Part shown: piece after piece, positions 1-10,480 of the stretch
Layout: every line of letters starts with the position of its first letter
Numbering within the stretch: position 1 is the first letter of the stretch
NCBI GenBank assembly: GCA_029861845.1
Contig: JAOTYM010000042.1
Coordinates: 1 to 33,258, forward strand
Direction of reading: 5' to 3'
Origin: Gammaproteobacteria bacterium
Lineage (GTDB): Bacteria; Pseudomonadota; Gammaproteobacteria; Acidiferrobacterales; SPGG2
Length of the DNA: 33,258 nucleotides
Notes under the pieces: model-generated
The model's input: the letters and a program-made list of their open reading frames with translations, nothing else
Told to the model about the DNA's origin: nothing
The model's database searches: none
Translations under genes and position numbers: made by a program

Positions 1-33
1 CGAGATCGCCCCAATGAATGTAACTCATAGTCT

Positions 34-852
34 ATGTGGAATGGCATCGCTCTAATTGCGCTTACGCTGGTGGCGGCGTATCTGATTCTCGCTACACTGC
101 TATACGTCTTTCAGGATGGTCTTATCTACTATCCTGCGCGCCAGCTAGTGGTTACCCCTAATCAGTTCGGCCTCGATTATGAACCGGTCTCGCTTGAGAC
201 TGAGGATGGCGTTAGGCTGTCGGCCTGGTATCTGGAAGCCAATCCGACCCCCCGCGGCGTACTGTTATTCTTTCACGGTAACGCTGGCAATATTTCGCAC
301 CGCATAGTCTCGCTGCAGCTGTTTAATCGCCTGGGCCTCAGTACATTCATCATCGATTATCGTGGCTTTGGCGAAAGCGAAGGTAAGCCCAGCGAAGCAG
401 GGACCTATCTCGACGCGGAGGCCGCCTGGCGCTATTTGGTGGAGCAGCGCAAGATCGATCCGTCGCAGATCGTAATCTTTGGCCGCTCACTTGGCGCAGC
501 GATTGCAAGCTATGTCGCCAGTAAGCACACGCCACGGGCACTCATTATTGAATCCGCGTTTACGAGTGCGGCTGATCTGGCCGGCAGGTACTATCCGTTC
601 ATGCCAGTACGATGGCTTACTCGTTTTAAATACAACACGCTCGATTATGTCGGGACAATAAAGTGTCCATTACTGGTCGTGCACAGCCGCCATGACAACG
701 TCATTCCGTTTTCACACGGACGTAGGATCTTTGATGCAGCACCTAGACCTAAGGAATTCCTGGAAATCACTGGCAGTCACAACGATGGGTTTATGGTTAC
801 AGGCAAACCCTACGAAGACGGATTGATGCGATTCTTGGCGACCACGGAGTGA
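34..852 (+). CDS. Membrane-anchored alpha/beta hydrolase (BEM46/ABHD13-like)
   Basis: A 272-residue serine hydrolase with an N-terminal hydrophobic anchor (about residues 4-27), so the catalytic domain probably sits at the membrane. The oxyanion motif HGNAGN is at 81-86, the nucleophile elbow GRSLGA places Ser152, Asp221 lies in HSRHD and His249 in GSHND, which completes the triad. This architecture is typical of the YfhR/BEM46 group; the natural substrate is unknown for most members. The gene converges on rpoH and they share a hairpin terminator. The start is the first ATG in the frame; no strong ribosome binding site is visible, and the true start could be slightly different. Family assignment is firm, substrate is not inferred. 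Confidence 0.9.
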   Translation: MWNGIALIALTLVAAYLILATLLYVFQDGLIYYPARQLVVTPNQFGLDYEPVSLETEDGVRLSAWYLEANPTPRGVLLFFHGNAGNISHRIVSLQLFNRLGLSTFIIDYRGFGESEGKPSEAGTYLDAEAAWRYLVEQRKIDPSQIVIFGRSLGAAIASYVASKHTPRALIIESAFTSAADLAGRYYPFMPVRWLTRFKYNTLDYVGTIKCPLLVVHSRHDNVIPFSHGRRIFDAAPRPKEFLEITGSHNDGFMVTGKPYEDGLMRFLATTE

Positions 853-881
853 GCATGAAACAACGATTGGTAAACACAAAA

Positions 882-909
882 AAGGCTTCCATTCGGAAGC
901 CCTTTTCTT
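882..909. terminator. Bidirectional rho-independent terminator between hydrolase gene and rpoH
   Basis: A 7-bp stem GGCTTCC/GGAAGCC (884-890 with 895-901) with an ATTC loop. It is followed on the plus strand by CTTTTCTT and on the minus strand by six T. It lies between the two convergent stops, so it can end both transcripts; the T-run is better for rpoH. Confidence 0.88.
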
Positions 910-926
910 AAGCGATAGGGATTACT

Positions 927-1781
927 CTAGGCGACAAGCTTGTTCTTCATGATATCAAACGCCTTCTTTTCGATTTGGCGGATGCGTTCGGCTGAGACAC
1001 CGTATTCCACTGCGAGTTCAAGTAGCGTAGATTTGTCGTCATCCAACCAACGTCGGCGGATGATATTGCGGCTGCGTTCGTCCAATGCGGTCAGTGCCTG
1101 ATCAAGGTTGTCCTGTTGTGTCGATTCATGATCAGATCGAGTTACTAGCGTCTCCGGGTTGTAGCGCATATCTTGCAGATAGGTGGCCGGGGCTACGCGC
1201 AGCTCGTCGTCATCACCACGATCGTCGGTATCGAACGGGATATCAGCCCCGCTCATCCGTGACTCCATCTCTTGGACGGTTTCGGGCGGGACATCGAGGT
1301 TGTCGGCCAGGGCGTGAACCTCGTCAGGCTTCATCCATTCTAAACGGGCGCGACTCTTGCGCAGGTTAAAAAACAACTTGCGCTGTGCCTTGGTGGTTGC
1401 GACTTTGACCATACGCCAATTACGCAGAATGTAGTCATACATCTGTGCGCGGATCCAGTGGATCGCAAATGACATCAACCGCACCCCGCGCATCGGATCA
1501 AAATCCTTGACCGCCTTCATTAGGCCGATATTGCCTTCCTGAATCAGGTCTGCTTGCGGCAGGCCATAGCCGGAGAGACCACGTGCTACGCGCACGACGT
1601 AACGTAAGTGCGTCAACACGAGCTGGCGCGCCGCTTCGAGATCGCCATCGCGGCGATAACGCAACGCGAGATCGTGCTCTTCGTCGGCGCTCAATATGGG
1701 CTGGGCGTTAATGGCCTGAATATAGGTGGCCAACCCCGCCTCTACATTTAGCGTTGCTGGAATGGGTAAGGCGTACGTCAT
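927..1781 (-). CDS. rpoH: RNA polymerase heat-shock sigma factor sigma-32 (RpoH)
   Basis: Directs core RNA polymerase to heat-shock promoters. The protein (284 residues from this start) has region 2 with GYGLPQADLIQEGNIGLMKA, then the sequence VKVATTKAQRKLFFNLRKSR, which contains the RpoH-specific QRKLFFNLR box, and a region 4 helix-turn-helix near the C-terminus (STLLELAVEYGVSAERIRQIE). An in-frame ATG at 1811 would add ten residues. I prefer 1781 because AGGGAGG lies 11 nt upstream and the protein start then matches the usual family start. It is last in the ftsY-ftsE-ftsX-rpoH order known from many gammaproteobacteria, but has its own promoter candidate. Expression of this sigma factor is usually controlled by translation and by stability; nothing definite on that is seen here. 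Confidence 0.97.
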   Translation of the reverse strand: MTYALPIPATLNVEAGLATYIQAINAQPILSADEEHDLALRYRRDGDLEAARQLVLTHLRYVVRVARGLSGYGLPQADLIQEGNIGLMKAVKDFDPMRGVRLMSFAIHWIRAQMYDYILRNWRMVKVATTKAQRKLFFNLRKSRARLEWMKPDEVHALADNLDVPPETVQEMESRMSGADIPFDTDDRGDDDELRVAPATYLQDMRYNPETLVTRSDHESTQQDNLDQALTALDERSRNIIRRRWLDDDKSTLLELAVEYGVSAERIRQIEKKAFDIMKNKLVA

Positions 1782-1831
1782 CCTGGGCAAAACCTCCCTA
1801 TTTTGGGGCATATAATTTCGTGGACAGCGCT

Positions 1832-1861
1832 ATTTTAGCAGTCACAGGGTTGGAGTGCCAA
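1832..1861 (-). promoter_or_regulatory. Sigma-70-type promoter for rpoH
   Basis: On the minus strand TTGGCA (1856-1861) and TAAAAT (1832-1837) are separated by 18 bp. The start point would fall near 1825, about 45 nt before the preferred rpoH ATG and just before the alternative ATG at 1811. It lies in the ftsX-rpoH gap, so rpoH can be transcribed apart from ftsEX. Confidence 0.6.
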
Positions 1862-1904
1862 ATGAGCCGCTAGTTCCACCTATTGTGGCAAATAAATCAA
1901 CAAT

Positions 1905-2819
1905 CTACCTAGGTTCCAGGCTCCCCAGAAGGCGGCCGACCGCGATTCGCGAGCCCAACCAGCCAAGCAATGCCCCCACGCCCGCCAAGATCGCAATACC
2001 ATAGCTGTCCAGCCCCTCCGTGCGAAAGCTACTGGCGTAGAGGTCGGCGACAGCGCCGATGGGGCCGGCCAGCAGCGACAGGCACAGACTCACGAGCGCC
2101 CATGCCGCCAGTGCCCCGGCGGTCCCTTGCAACAGTCCAGTGTACAAAAAAGGCCGCCGAATAAACGCGTTGGTACCGCCAACTAGCTTGATTACCTCTA
2201 TCTCTTCACGTCGACTCAGAACCGCGAGCCGGATAGTGTTCCCGATGATAAGTACGACCGCGAGTGCTAACGAAACTGAAAGCAACCACACCCCGCGGCG
2301 CGCAATCTGCAACAACCCGTGCAGACGCTTAACCCATTGCAGGTCCAGTTGTGCCAAATCGACTTCACCGTTCGCGCGCAACCGCTTCACAAGGTCATCA
2401 AGTTTCTGTGGCGTATCAAGGGTTCGTGACGGCTGTACGATCAGCAAAGGTGGTAACGGGTTATGGGCAAGTGTATCTAGTGTTTCGCCGAAGCCGGACA
2501 AGCGCTTGAACTCGGCCATTGCCTGTTTTGGTGAGATATATTCTACCGTCGCCACCTCTAGGATTTGGCGAATTCGTTCACTCAGTTGTTCGGCGGTGGC
2601 ATGGTCGATATCGGCTTTGAGGAATAGAGAAATTTTTGCGCTACCGTCTAGGCCTGTGCTTATGCGTTGCACGTTTTCGATTAGGAGATAAAGACCGGTG
2701 GGAAGCGCCAGGGTTATCGCAATTACGGCAATGGTCAGCAGCGAGGCGATCGGCGCACGTGTGAGTTGCCCGAGCGTGTAGAAAAATACCTGTAAGTGAC
2801 GAAGTAGATAGCCCGTCAT
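1905..2819 (-). CDS. ftsX: Cell division ABC-type permease FtsX
   Basis: Membrane partner of FtsE in the divisome; the FtsEX complex acts at the inner membrane and controls septal peptidoglycan hydrolase activation. The 304-residue protein shows the usual plan: a first membrane helix near residues 22-46, a large periplasmic loop (about 50-170) and three C-terminal helices (about 176-198, 222-250, 272-295). The cytoplasmic signature LSRREEIEVIKLVGGTNAFI follows the second helix. Length is normal for the family. The start codon overlaps the ftsE stop (4-nt ATGA overlap), so the two are translationally coupled. Confidence 0.96.
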   Translation of the reverse strand: MTGYLLRHLQVFFYTLGQLTRAPIASLLTIAVIAITLALPTGLYLLIENVQRISTGLDGSAKISLFLKADIDHATAEQLSERIRQILEVATVEYISPKQAMAEFKRLSGFGETLDTLAHNPLPPLLIVQPSRTLDTPQKLDDLVKRLRANGEVDLAQLDLQWVKRLHGLLQIARRGVWLLSVSLALAVVLIIGNTIRLAVLSRREEIEVIKLVGGTNAFIRRPFLYTGLLQGTAGALAAWALVSLCLSLLAGPIGAVADLYASSFRTEGLDSYGIAILAGVGALLGWLGSRIAVGRLLGSLEPR

Positions 2820-3493
2820 AACACTGACCCCGGGCTGCTATCGTTTATCATCTCGCCGCGTTTAAGTTCGAGTACGTGCTTACCTAGTCGTTGCACCTGG
2901 CGATGGTCGTGGGTAGCGATCAACACGGTGACACCAACCTGATTGAAATCGTGAAAAAGATCCATGATTTCATCGGACAAGGCCTGGTCAAGATTTCCGG
3001 TGGGTTCATCTGCCAACAGAATCGGCGGCTTATTAACGACAGCACGAGCAATACCGACACGCTGTTGCTCGCCGCCCGATAGCATGACTGGATATGCACG
3101 TTCTTTCTTAAGAAGACCAACTTTGTCTAATGCCGCGCGCACACGGCGGCCAATATCTTTATCGCGTACCCCGGCCACAACTAGTGGCAGCGCCACGTTG
3201 TCGTACGCAGTGCGGTCGTGAAGAAGTTTATAATCCTGGAACACGATGCCTATGTCACGGCGAAAGTAGGGGATACGGCGGCGTGTAACACGGGATAGAT
3301 TCTGGTTATTGACAATTGCCTGGCCGCGCGTAGGTCGTTCGATCAAGGTGATGAGTTTGAGAAGCGTACTCTTACCGGCACCCGAATGACCCGTCAAGAA
3401 TGCCATTTCCGCCGGCGCAAGTTCGAAACTTATGTTCTTGAGCGCATCTAGCCCGCCGGCATACCGTTTTGAAACGTTGTTAAATTGGATCAT
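2816..3493 (-). CDS. ftsE: Cell division ATP-binding protein FtsE
   Basis: ATPase of the FtsEX complex. The 225-residue ABC domain has a Walker [10 protein letters not shown] (about 36-44), Q-loop, the signature [14 protein letters not shown], Walker [12 protein letters not shown] and the switch His in IATHD. No strong Shine-Dalgarno precedes its ATG; instead the stop codon of a possible 25-codon ORF overlaps it as ATGA, and the 7-nt repeat element lies immediately upstream. It is downstream of ftsY on the same strand and upstream of ftsX. Confidence 0.97.
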   Translation of the reverse strand: MIQFNNVSKRYAGGLDALKNISFELAPAEMAFLTGHSGAGKSTLLKLITLIERPTRGQAIVNNQNLSRVTRRRIPYFRRDIGIVFQDYKLLHDRTAYDNVALPLVVAGVRDKDIGRRVRAALDKVGLLKKERAYPVMLSGGEQQRVGIARAVVNKPPILLADEPTGNLDQALSDEIMDLFHDFNQVGVTVLIATHDHRQVQRLGKHVLELKRGEMINDSSPGSVL

Positions 3494-3567
3494 AACTCGA
3501 GCAGTAAGTTACAAATAGCAAGTAGCAAGTAGGCACTAGCAAGTAACGGTGAATCAGGGTAATTCAT
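3490..3567 (-). CDS. Possible 25-residue hydrophobic micro-ORF coupled to ftsE
   Basis: An ATG at 3567 is preceded by AAGGAAGG at 4 nt and opens a 25-codon frame rich in Leu (ends NLLLEL). Its TGA overlaps the ftsE ATG as ATGA. Much of it is encoded by the 7-nt repeat element, so the frame could be accidental. If translated it could feed ribosomes to ftsE, which has no clear binding site of its own. I do not assign a function to the peptide. Confidence 0.25.
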   Translation of the reverse strand: MNYPDSPLLASAYLLLAICNLLLEL

Positions 3568-3597
3568 TTTGCCTTCCTTGCTACTTTCTACTCGCTT
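3516..3597. repeat. Inverted arrays of a TAGCAAG heptanucleotide between ftsY and ftsE
   Basis: Left block 3516-3543: TAGCAAG, TAGCAAG, TAGGCAC, TAGCAAG in tandem. Right block 3577-3597: CTTGCTA, CTTTCTA, CTCGCTT, the same unit inverted and degenerate. About 33 nt separate the blocks, so the transcript can form a long imperfect hairpin. The right block supplies the final Ser-Glu codons and the TAG stop (3588-3590) of ftsY. It may be one copy of a dispersed element; that cannot be seen from one window. Confidence 0.65.
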
Positions 3598-4595
3598 TTT
3601 GGGATGATCGCATCCACGAACGCCTCGGCGTCGAATTCAAGTAAGTCTTCTACACCCTCGCCGACGCCGATGTAGCGAATAGGAAGGCCGGTCTTCTTGG
3701 CTAGCGCAATCAGGACGCCACCCTTAGCGGTGCCATCGAGCTTGGTTGTGCACAACCCCGTTACACCGACGGCCTTATGGAAATGTTCAAGTTGTGATAA
3801 TGCATTTTGCCCAGTGACGGCATCGAGCATCATCAATACTTCATGCGGTGAGTTCGAATCTATGTTGCCAAGTACGCGTTTAATTTTCTGTAATTCATCC
3901 ATCAACCCGGTGTTCGTATGTTGACGGCCAGCGGTATCTACGATTAAGACGTCACAGCCACGGGCCCGTGCCGCATAGAACGCATCATGGGCGACGGCCG
4001 CCGCGTCGGCGCCGGTGTCTTGGGCGATGACAGGCACGCCCGCCCGTTCACCCCAGGTCTGTAGTTGTTCGATAGCGGCAGCGCGAAACGTATCTGCCGC
4101 CGCCAGGATTACACTGAAGCCTGATTGGGAAAGCCGCAACGCCAGTTTGCCAATGGTGGTGGTTTTGCCAACACCGTTGACACCGACTACCATGATGACA
4201 AAAGGAGTGTCACCATTAGCAATCTTCAGTGGTTGGCTAAATGGTTGAACGATTTCGAGAATACTCTGTCTCAGTTGGCCGTAGGCGGCGTGGCCGTCGG
4301 AGAGTTCGTTTCGTGCGAGGCGCCGGCTGATGTCTGAAATCAATGCCTGAGTGGCCTCAACGCCCACATCTGCCGACAATAGCAGGTTCTCTAGTTCTTC
4401 TAGGAGCTCATCGTCGAGTGCGCGTTTGCCCAGCAATAGGTCGGAGAGACCCTCTGTGAGGGACCGGCGCGTGGCGCCAAGCCCACTCCGCAGGCGTCTG
4501 AGCAGGCCTGGGGATTTGTTCTCGTTTGTGGTGGTCTTGCTGGACAGCGTCACTTGATTACAACGTTGCTCTTCATCGGTTATCCTAACATTCAT
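3588..4595 (-). CDS. ftsY: Signal recognition particle receptor FtsY
   Basis: SRP receptor GTPase that delivers nascent membrane proteins to the translocon. The NG core is complete: helical N domain (about 30-115), G1 [10 protein letters not shown] (about 138-147), the [11 protein letters not shown] segment, G3 DTAGR, and [10 protein letters not shown] near the C-terminus. The acidic A domain found in Escherichia coli is nearly absent; 335 residues is a short form, common in other bacteria. The annotated ATG (4595) has no clear ribosome binding site and its start overlaps the upstream start of the divergent peptidase ORF, so the real start could be the GTG at codon 15 (4553). First gene of the ftsY-ftsE-ftsX run. 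Confidence 0.95.
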   Translation of the reverse strand: MNVRITDEEQRCNQVTLSSKTTTNENKSPGLLRRLRSGLGATRRSLTEGLSDLLLGKRALDDELLEELENLLLSADVGVEATQALISDISRRLARNELSDGHAAYGQLRQSILEIVQPFSQPLKIANGDTPFVIMVVGVNGVGKTTTIGKLALRLSQSGFSVILAAADTFRAAAIEQLQTWGERAGVPVIAQDTGADAAAVAHDAFYAARARGCDVLIVDTAGRQHTNTGLMDELQKIKRVLGNIDSNSPHEVLMMLDAVTGQNALSQLEHFHKAVGVTGLCTTKLDGTAKGGVLIALAKKTGLPIRYIGVGEGVEDLLEFDAEAFVDAIIPKSE

Positions 4596-4620
4596 GTTCT
4601 ACAACGTTAAGGCAAAGTAC

Positions 4621-5985
4621 ATGCTTACACGGTTAGTTGGGCTCGGGCTTGTCGGTTTATTGCTCGCCGGGTGTAGTAACGTTCACGAAACCACCTTAGC
4701 CAACGGGCTTAAGGTGATCGTGAAAGAAGATCACCGTGCGCCGGTGGTGGTATCTCAGATCTGGTACAAGGTCGGTAGCAGCTACGAACCAGATGGACTA
4801 ACCGGCGTGTCACATGTGCTAGAGCACATGATGTTCAAGGGTACCAAACGCCACGGGCCAGGCGAGCTGTCGCGTATTATTGCTGAGAACGGTGGACGTG
4901 AGAATGCGTTTACCGGATCTGATTACACCGCCTACTTCCAGCAATTGGAGAAATCGCGCCTACCGATCGCATTCGAACTCGAGGCCGATCGTATGGAGAA
5001 CCTCATCGTCGACGAGAAGGAGTTTCGCAAAGAGATGAGAGTGGTAATGGAGGAGCGTCGATTGCGCACTGACGACAGCCCCGAGGGGAGGGTGCATGAG
5101 GAGTTTATGGCAACGGCTTACAAAGTCCACCCTTACGGTCGGCCTATCATCGGTTGGTGGCGCGACTTGGAAAACATGACAGCGGAAGACGTCGAGAACT
5201 GGTATCACCGTTGGTATGCCCCGGACAATGTAACATTGGTAGTGAGCGGAGATGTACGTCCGCGCGAGGTATTCGCGCTTGCGCAAAAGTACTTCGGACC
5301 GATCAAATCACGCTCAGTCAAACATTCAAAACCGCCGGAGGAACCAGCGCAAACTGCTACCCGACGTACCCAGGTTGCGACCCCGGCGCAAGTGCCTTAT
5401 TTGATCCTCGGTTATCATGTCCCCGTGTATGGTCATCACCGCGCCGCTTGGGAACCCTATGCGCTGAGTGTGTTGGCCGGTGTGCTCGACGGGGGCAGAA
5501 GCGCACGCTTCCCGCGCGACTTGATACGCAAGCGACGTATCGCGGCTACGTTGGATACCGGTTACAGTGCAGTCTCGCGTTCACCGAACATGCTTGTATT
5601 CGACGGTAGACCCGCACAGGGTCATACTATCGATGAGCTCGAACAAGCAGTGCTCACTGAAATCGAGCGACTTAAAGAGGAGCTCGTGAGCGAGCGGGAA
5701 TTGGATAGAGTCAAAGCACAAGTAGTGGCGGCAGACGTTTATAGTCGGGATTCGGTTTTTTATCAGGCAATGCGGATCGGTATGCTGGAAACAACTGGGC
5801 GGGATTGGCGACTTATAGATGACTATGTCGACCGCATTCAAGCGGTCACGCCGGCGCAGGTGCGAGAAGTCGCGCAACGCTATCTCGTTGACACCAACTT
5901 GACGGTGGCCGTTCTGGAGCCGCTGCCGATGAGTCAACGCCCTCAGCGATCGCGTGCTGCCAGCGGGGGTCGTCATGTCAATTAA
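4621..5985 (+). CDS. M16-family zinc metallopeptidase (catalytic type), predicted lipoprotein
   Basis: An insulinase/pitrilysin-type peptidase. The inverted zinc motif HVLEH (codons 74-78 counted from the ATG at 4594) is intact, and a downstream Glu in the EEKE-like helix EFRKEMRVVMEERR fits the third ligand. The start at 4621 is preferred over 4594: AAGG lies 8 nt before it, and the protein then begins with a lipoprotein signal ending LLAGC, which predicts lipidation and periplasmic location. Length (454 residues) is normal for the half-size bacterial members. The next gene overlaps by 11 nt and encodes a non-catalytic partner, so the two probably form a heteromeric enzyme. Confidence 0.92.
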   Translation: MLTRLVGLGLVGLLLAGCSNVHETTLANGLKVIVKEDHRAPVVVSQIWYKVGSSYEPDGLTGVSHVLEHMMFKGTKRHGPGELSRIIAENGGRENAFTGSDYTAYFQQLEKSRLPIAFELEADRMENLIVDEKEFRKEMRVVMEERRLRTDDSPEGRVHEEFMATAYKVHPYGRPIIGWWRDLENMTAEDVENWYHRWYAPDNVTLVVSGDVRPREVFALAQKYFGPIKSRSVKHSKPPEEPAQTATRRTQVATPAQVPYLILGYHVPVYGHHRAAWEPYALSVLAGVLDGGRSARFPRDLIRKRRIAATLDTGYSAVSRSPNMLVFDGRPAQGHTIDELEQAVLTEIERLKEELVSERELDRVKAQVVAADVYSRDSVFYQAMRIGMLETTGRDWRLIDDYVDRIQAVTPAQVREVAQRYLVDTNLTVAVLEPLPMSQRPQRSRAASGGRHVN

Positions 5986-7288
5986 GTACATTTTGACGAC
6001 GCTTGGATTTGGCTTGGCGTTTGTCTCGAGTACAGTCAATGCGCTGCCGACCATCGAACATTGGTCATTGGCGAATGGTGCGCGGATCTACTTTGTAAGA
6101 GCGAGCGAACTGCCACTAGTTCAAATCAGCACCACCTTCGACGCCGGTAGTGCGCGTGACAAGACCGGTAAGTATGGTACCGCCTGTCTGACAAACGCCA
6201 TGCTCGACGAAGGCGCCGGTGAACTCGATGCGGATGAGATCGCTAATCAGCTTGACGGTGTGGGCGCACAGCTAGGCGCAGGTTGTGGGCGCGACATGGC
6301 ATCACTTGAGTTGCGCAGCCTTGTTGCTGCTCGGTCTCTGGAGCCTGCCTTGGCCATCTTTGCGCAAGTGTTGCAGCAGCCAAGCTTTCCCGACGACAGC
6401 TTTCAGCGCCTGCGTGAACAATCCCTCTTGAGCTTACGACGCGATGCTCAGTCACCGGCTGCTACCGTGAGCAAGGCATTTTACGAGTCGTTATATGGAA
6501 ACCATCCCTACGCCCACAGCCCGCGCGGTAACGAATCGGGGTTGACCTCACTTTCGCGGGCTGATGTGGTCGACTTTCATCGCAGGCACTATGTCGCTGC
6601 CAACCTGGTGCTCGCAATTGTCGGTGACGTGAGCAAGGTTGAGGCCAAGCGGATCGCAAATCAACTTATCGGTAAACTGCCTGCGGGCACGCCGGCACCG
6701 CCGCTGCCGCCAGTGGACGATCTTGACAAGCCGCGCGAACTTGGTATCGCGTTTCCCTCTTCGCAGGCACACATTCGTGTGGGCCAACCCGGGTTAGAAC
6801 GCGATGATCCCGATTACTTTCCGCTCTATGTGGGGAATTACATTCTTGGTGGCGGAGGTATGGTCTCACGTCTGTATGACGAAATTCGGGAAAAGCGCGG
6901 CCTCGCTTACAGCACCTACAGTTACTTCTATCCGATGCGTCGTAAGGGACCGTTTACGGTTGGCCTGCAAACAGAGAATTCACAGCGTGACGAGGCCTTG
7001 GAGTTAGTAAGAAGTACATTGACGCGGTACATTGAATCTGGACCGACAGAGGAAGAGCTGCTTGGTGCAAAGAAAAACATTACCGGTGGATTTCCACTAC
7101 GCATTGACAGTAACAACGACCTGCTTGAATATCTTGGTGTCATCGGATTTTATAAATTGCCACTGACCTACTTGAACGACTTCGTTGCTCAGGTGGATGC
7201 GGTTACGACTACCCAGATTCGCGATGCATTTCATCGGCGTGTCGACCCGAAGCGACTGGCAACGGTGATACTCGGTGGACAGCCCTAA
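5975..7288 (+). CDS. M16-family protein lacking the zinc motif (probable partner subunit)
   Basis: Homologous in plan to the preceding gene, but the HXXEH site is absent: the equivalent helix reads GTACLTNAMLDEG. Such copies normally act as the structural/substrate-binding half of an M16 pair. The C-terminal domain has the family segment GGGGMVSRLYDEIREKRGLAY. The start at 5975 has GGGGG a few nt upstream and gives a cleavable signal peptide (about 1-25, ending VNALP); a start at 5954 would add seven residues. It overlaps the upstream stop by 11 nt and the downstream rsmD by 14 nt, so the three genes are probably one operon. Confidence 0.9.
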   Translation: MSIKYILTTLGFGLAFVSSTVNALPTIEHWSLANGARIYFVRASELPLVQISTTFDAGSARDKTGKYGTACLTNAMLDEGAGELDADEIANQLDGVGAQLGAGCGRDMASLELRSLVAARSLEPALAIFAQVLQQPSFPDDSFQRLREQSLLSLRRDAQSPAATVSKAFYESLYGNHPYAHSPRGNESGLTSLSRADVVDFHRRHYVAANLVLAIVGDVSKVEAKRIANQLIGKLPAGTPAPPLPPVDDLDKPRELGIAFPSSQAHIRVGQPGLERDDPDYFPLYVGNYILGGGGMVSRLYDEIREKRGLAYSTYSYFYPMRRKGPFTVGLQTENSQRDEALELVRSTLTRYIESGPTEEELLGAKKNITGGFPLRIDSNNDLLEYLGVIGFYKLPLTYLNDFVAQVDAVTTTQIRDAFHRRVDPKRLATVILGGQP

Positions 7289-7880
7289 GAAACGGGCGCG
7301 CGCCGCGACCACGAGTAAGCACGGCGACTATCCGGGTGTAGTGCGTATCATCAGCGGCGCCTGGCGCGGCCGTCGTTTACAGGTCCCTGATGTGGCAGGG
7401 CTGCGCCCCACACCGGATCGGGTGCGTGAAACCGTGTTTAACTGGTTGCGGCCGTGGTTATCGGGGGCCCACTGCATCGATCTGTTCGCCGGCACCGGCG
7501 CGTTGTGTCTGGAGGCGTTATCGCAGGGCGCGGCCCGCGTTGTCATGGTGGAAAAGCGCCCCGCCCTCGCGGCTAATTTGCGACACAGTGTGGCCGTGCT
7601 TGCAGCCGAAAATGCCGAAGTGGTCGAAGCAGATGCGATCGAATACCTAGCCGGACCAGTAGAACAATTCGATATTGTTTTTGTGGACCCACCGTTTCAA
7701 AGTGATCTGATCGCACGTAGTAGCCAAATGATCGAGCAGCATGGCTGGTTGGTTTCTGGTGGGTTCGCCTATATCGAGGCACCGCGGGAAATGGCCACTC
7801 TACCTGTCCCGGATTCGTGGGAGCTTATTCGTAGCCAACAGGCGGGTAATGTGGGCTACCATCTAGCACGCCGGCGCTAA
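7275..7880 (+). CDS. rsmD: 16S rRNA (guanine966-N2)-methyltransferase RsmD
   Basis: Methylates G966 of 16S rRNA using S-adenosylmethionine. The 201-residue protein has the family N-terminus RIISGAWRGRRLQVP, RPTPDRVRETVFNWL, the SAM-binding DLFAGTGALCLEALS and the catalytic DPPF. The start is GTG and lies inside the end of the M16 gene (14-nt overlap). It is followed by coaD after a 113-nt gap, the common rsmD-coaD order. Confidence 0.95.
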   Translation: MDSPKKRARAATTSKHGDYPGVVRIISGAWRGRRLQVPDVAGLRPTPDRVRETVFNWLRPWLSGAHCIDLFAGTGALCLEALSQGAARVVMVEKRPALAANLRHSVAVLAAENAEVVEADAIEYLAGPVEQFDIVFVDPPFQSDLIARSSQMIEQHGWLVSGGFAYIEAPREMATLPVPDSWELIRSQQAGNVGYHLARRR

Positions 7881-7899
7881 TAGCAATTTTGCGCCGCGC

Positions 7900-7928
7900 C
7901 TGCCGACAGGGGGACATTAGGTTACAAT
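7900..7928 (+). promoter_or_regulatory. Possible promoter for coaD
   Basis: TACAAT (7923-7928) resembles a -10 box, with a CTGCCG-like hexamer about 17 nt upstream that only poorly matches a -35. It is in the rsmD-coaD gap, where a separate start is reasonable. Weak evidence. Confidence 0.3.
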
Positions 7929-7978
7929 CGGATCGCACATAGGACTGCCGTGAGTAGGGCTAAATTCTGTCTCAGTAG

Positions 7979-10467
<2,489 letters not shown>

Positions 10468-10480
10468 CACAGGCAGAACT

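Noticed and set aside
2059-2691. A 210-codon ORF on the plus strand across ftsX
   Set aside because: It is fully antisense to ftsX, low-complexity in Ser, Thr and Arg, and has no ribosome binding site.
5581-6054. A 157-codon minus-strand ORF over the M16 gene junction
   Set aside because: Antisense shadow with no recognisable domain and no ribosome binding site.
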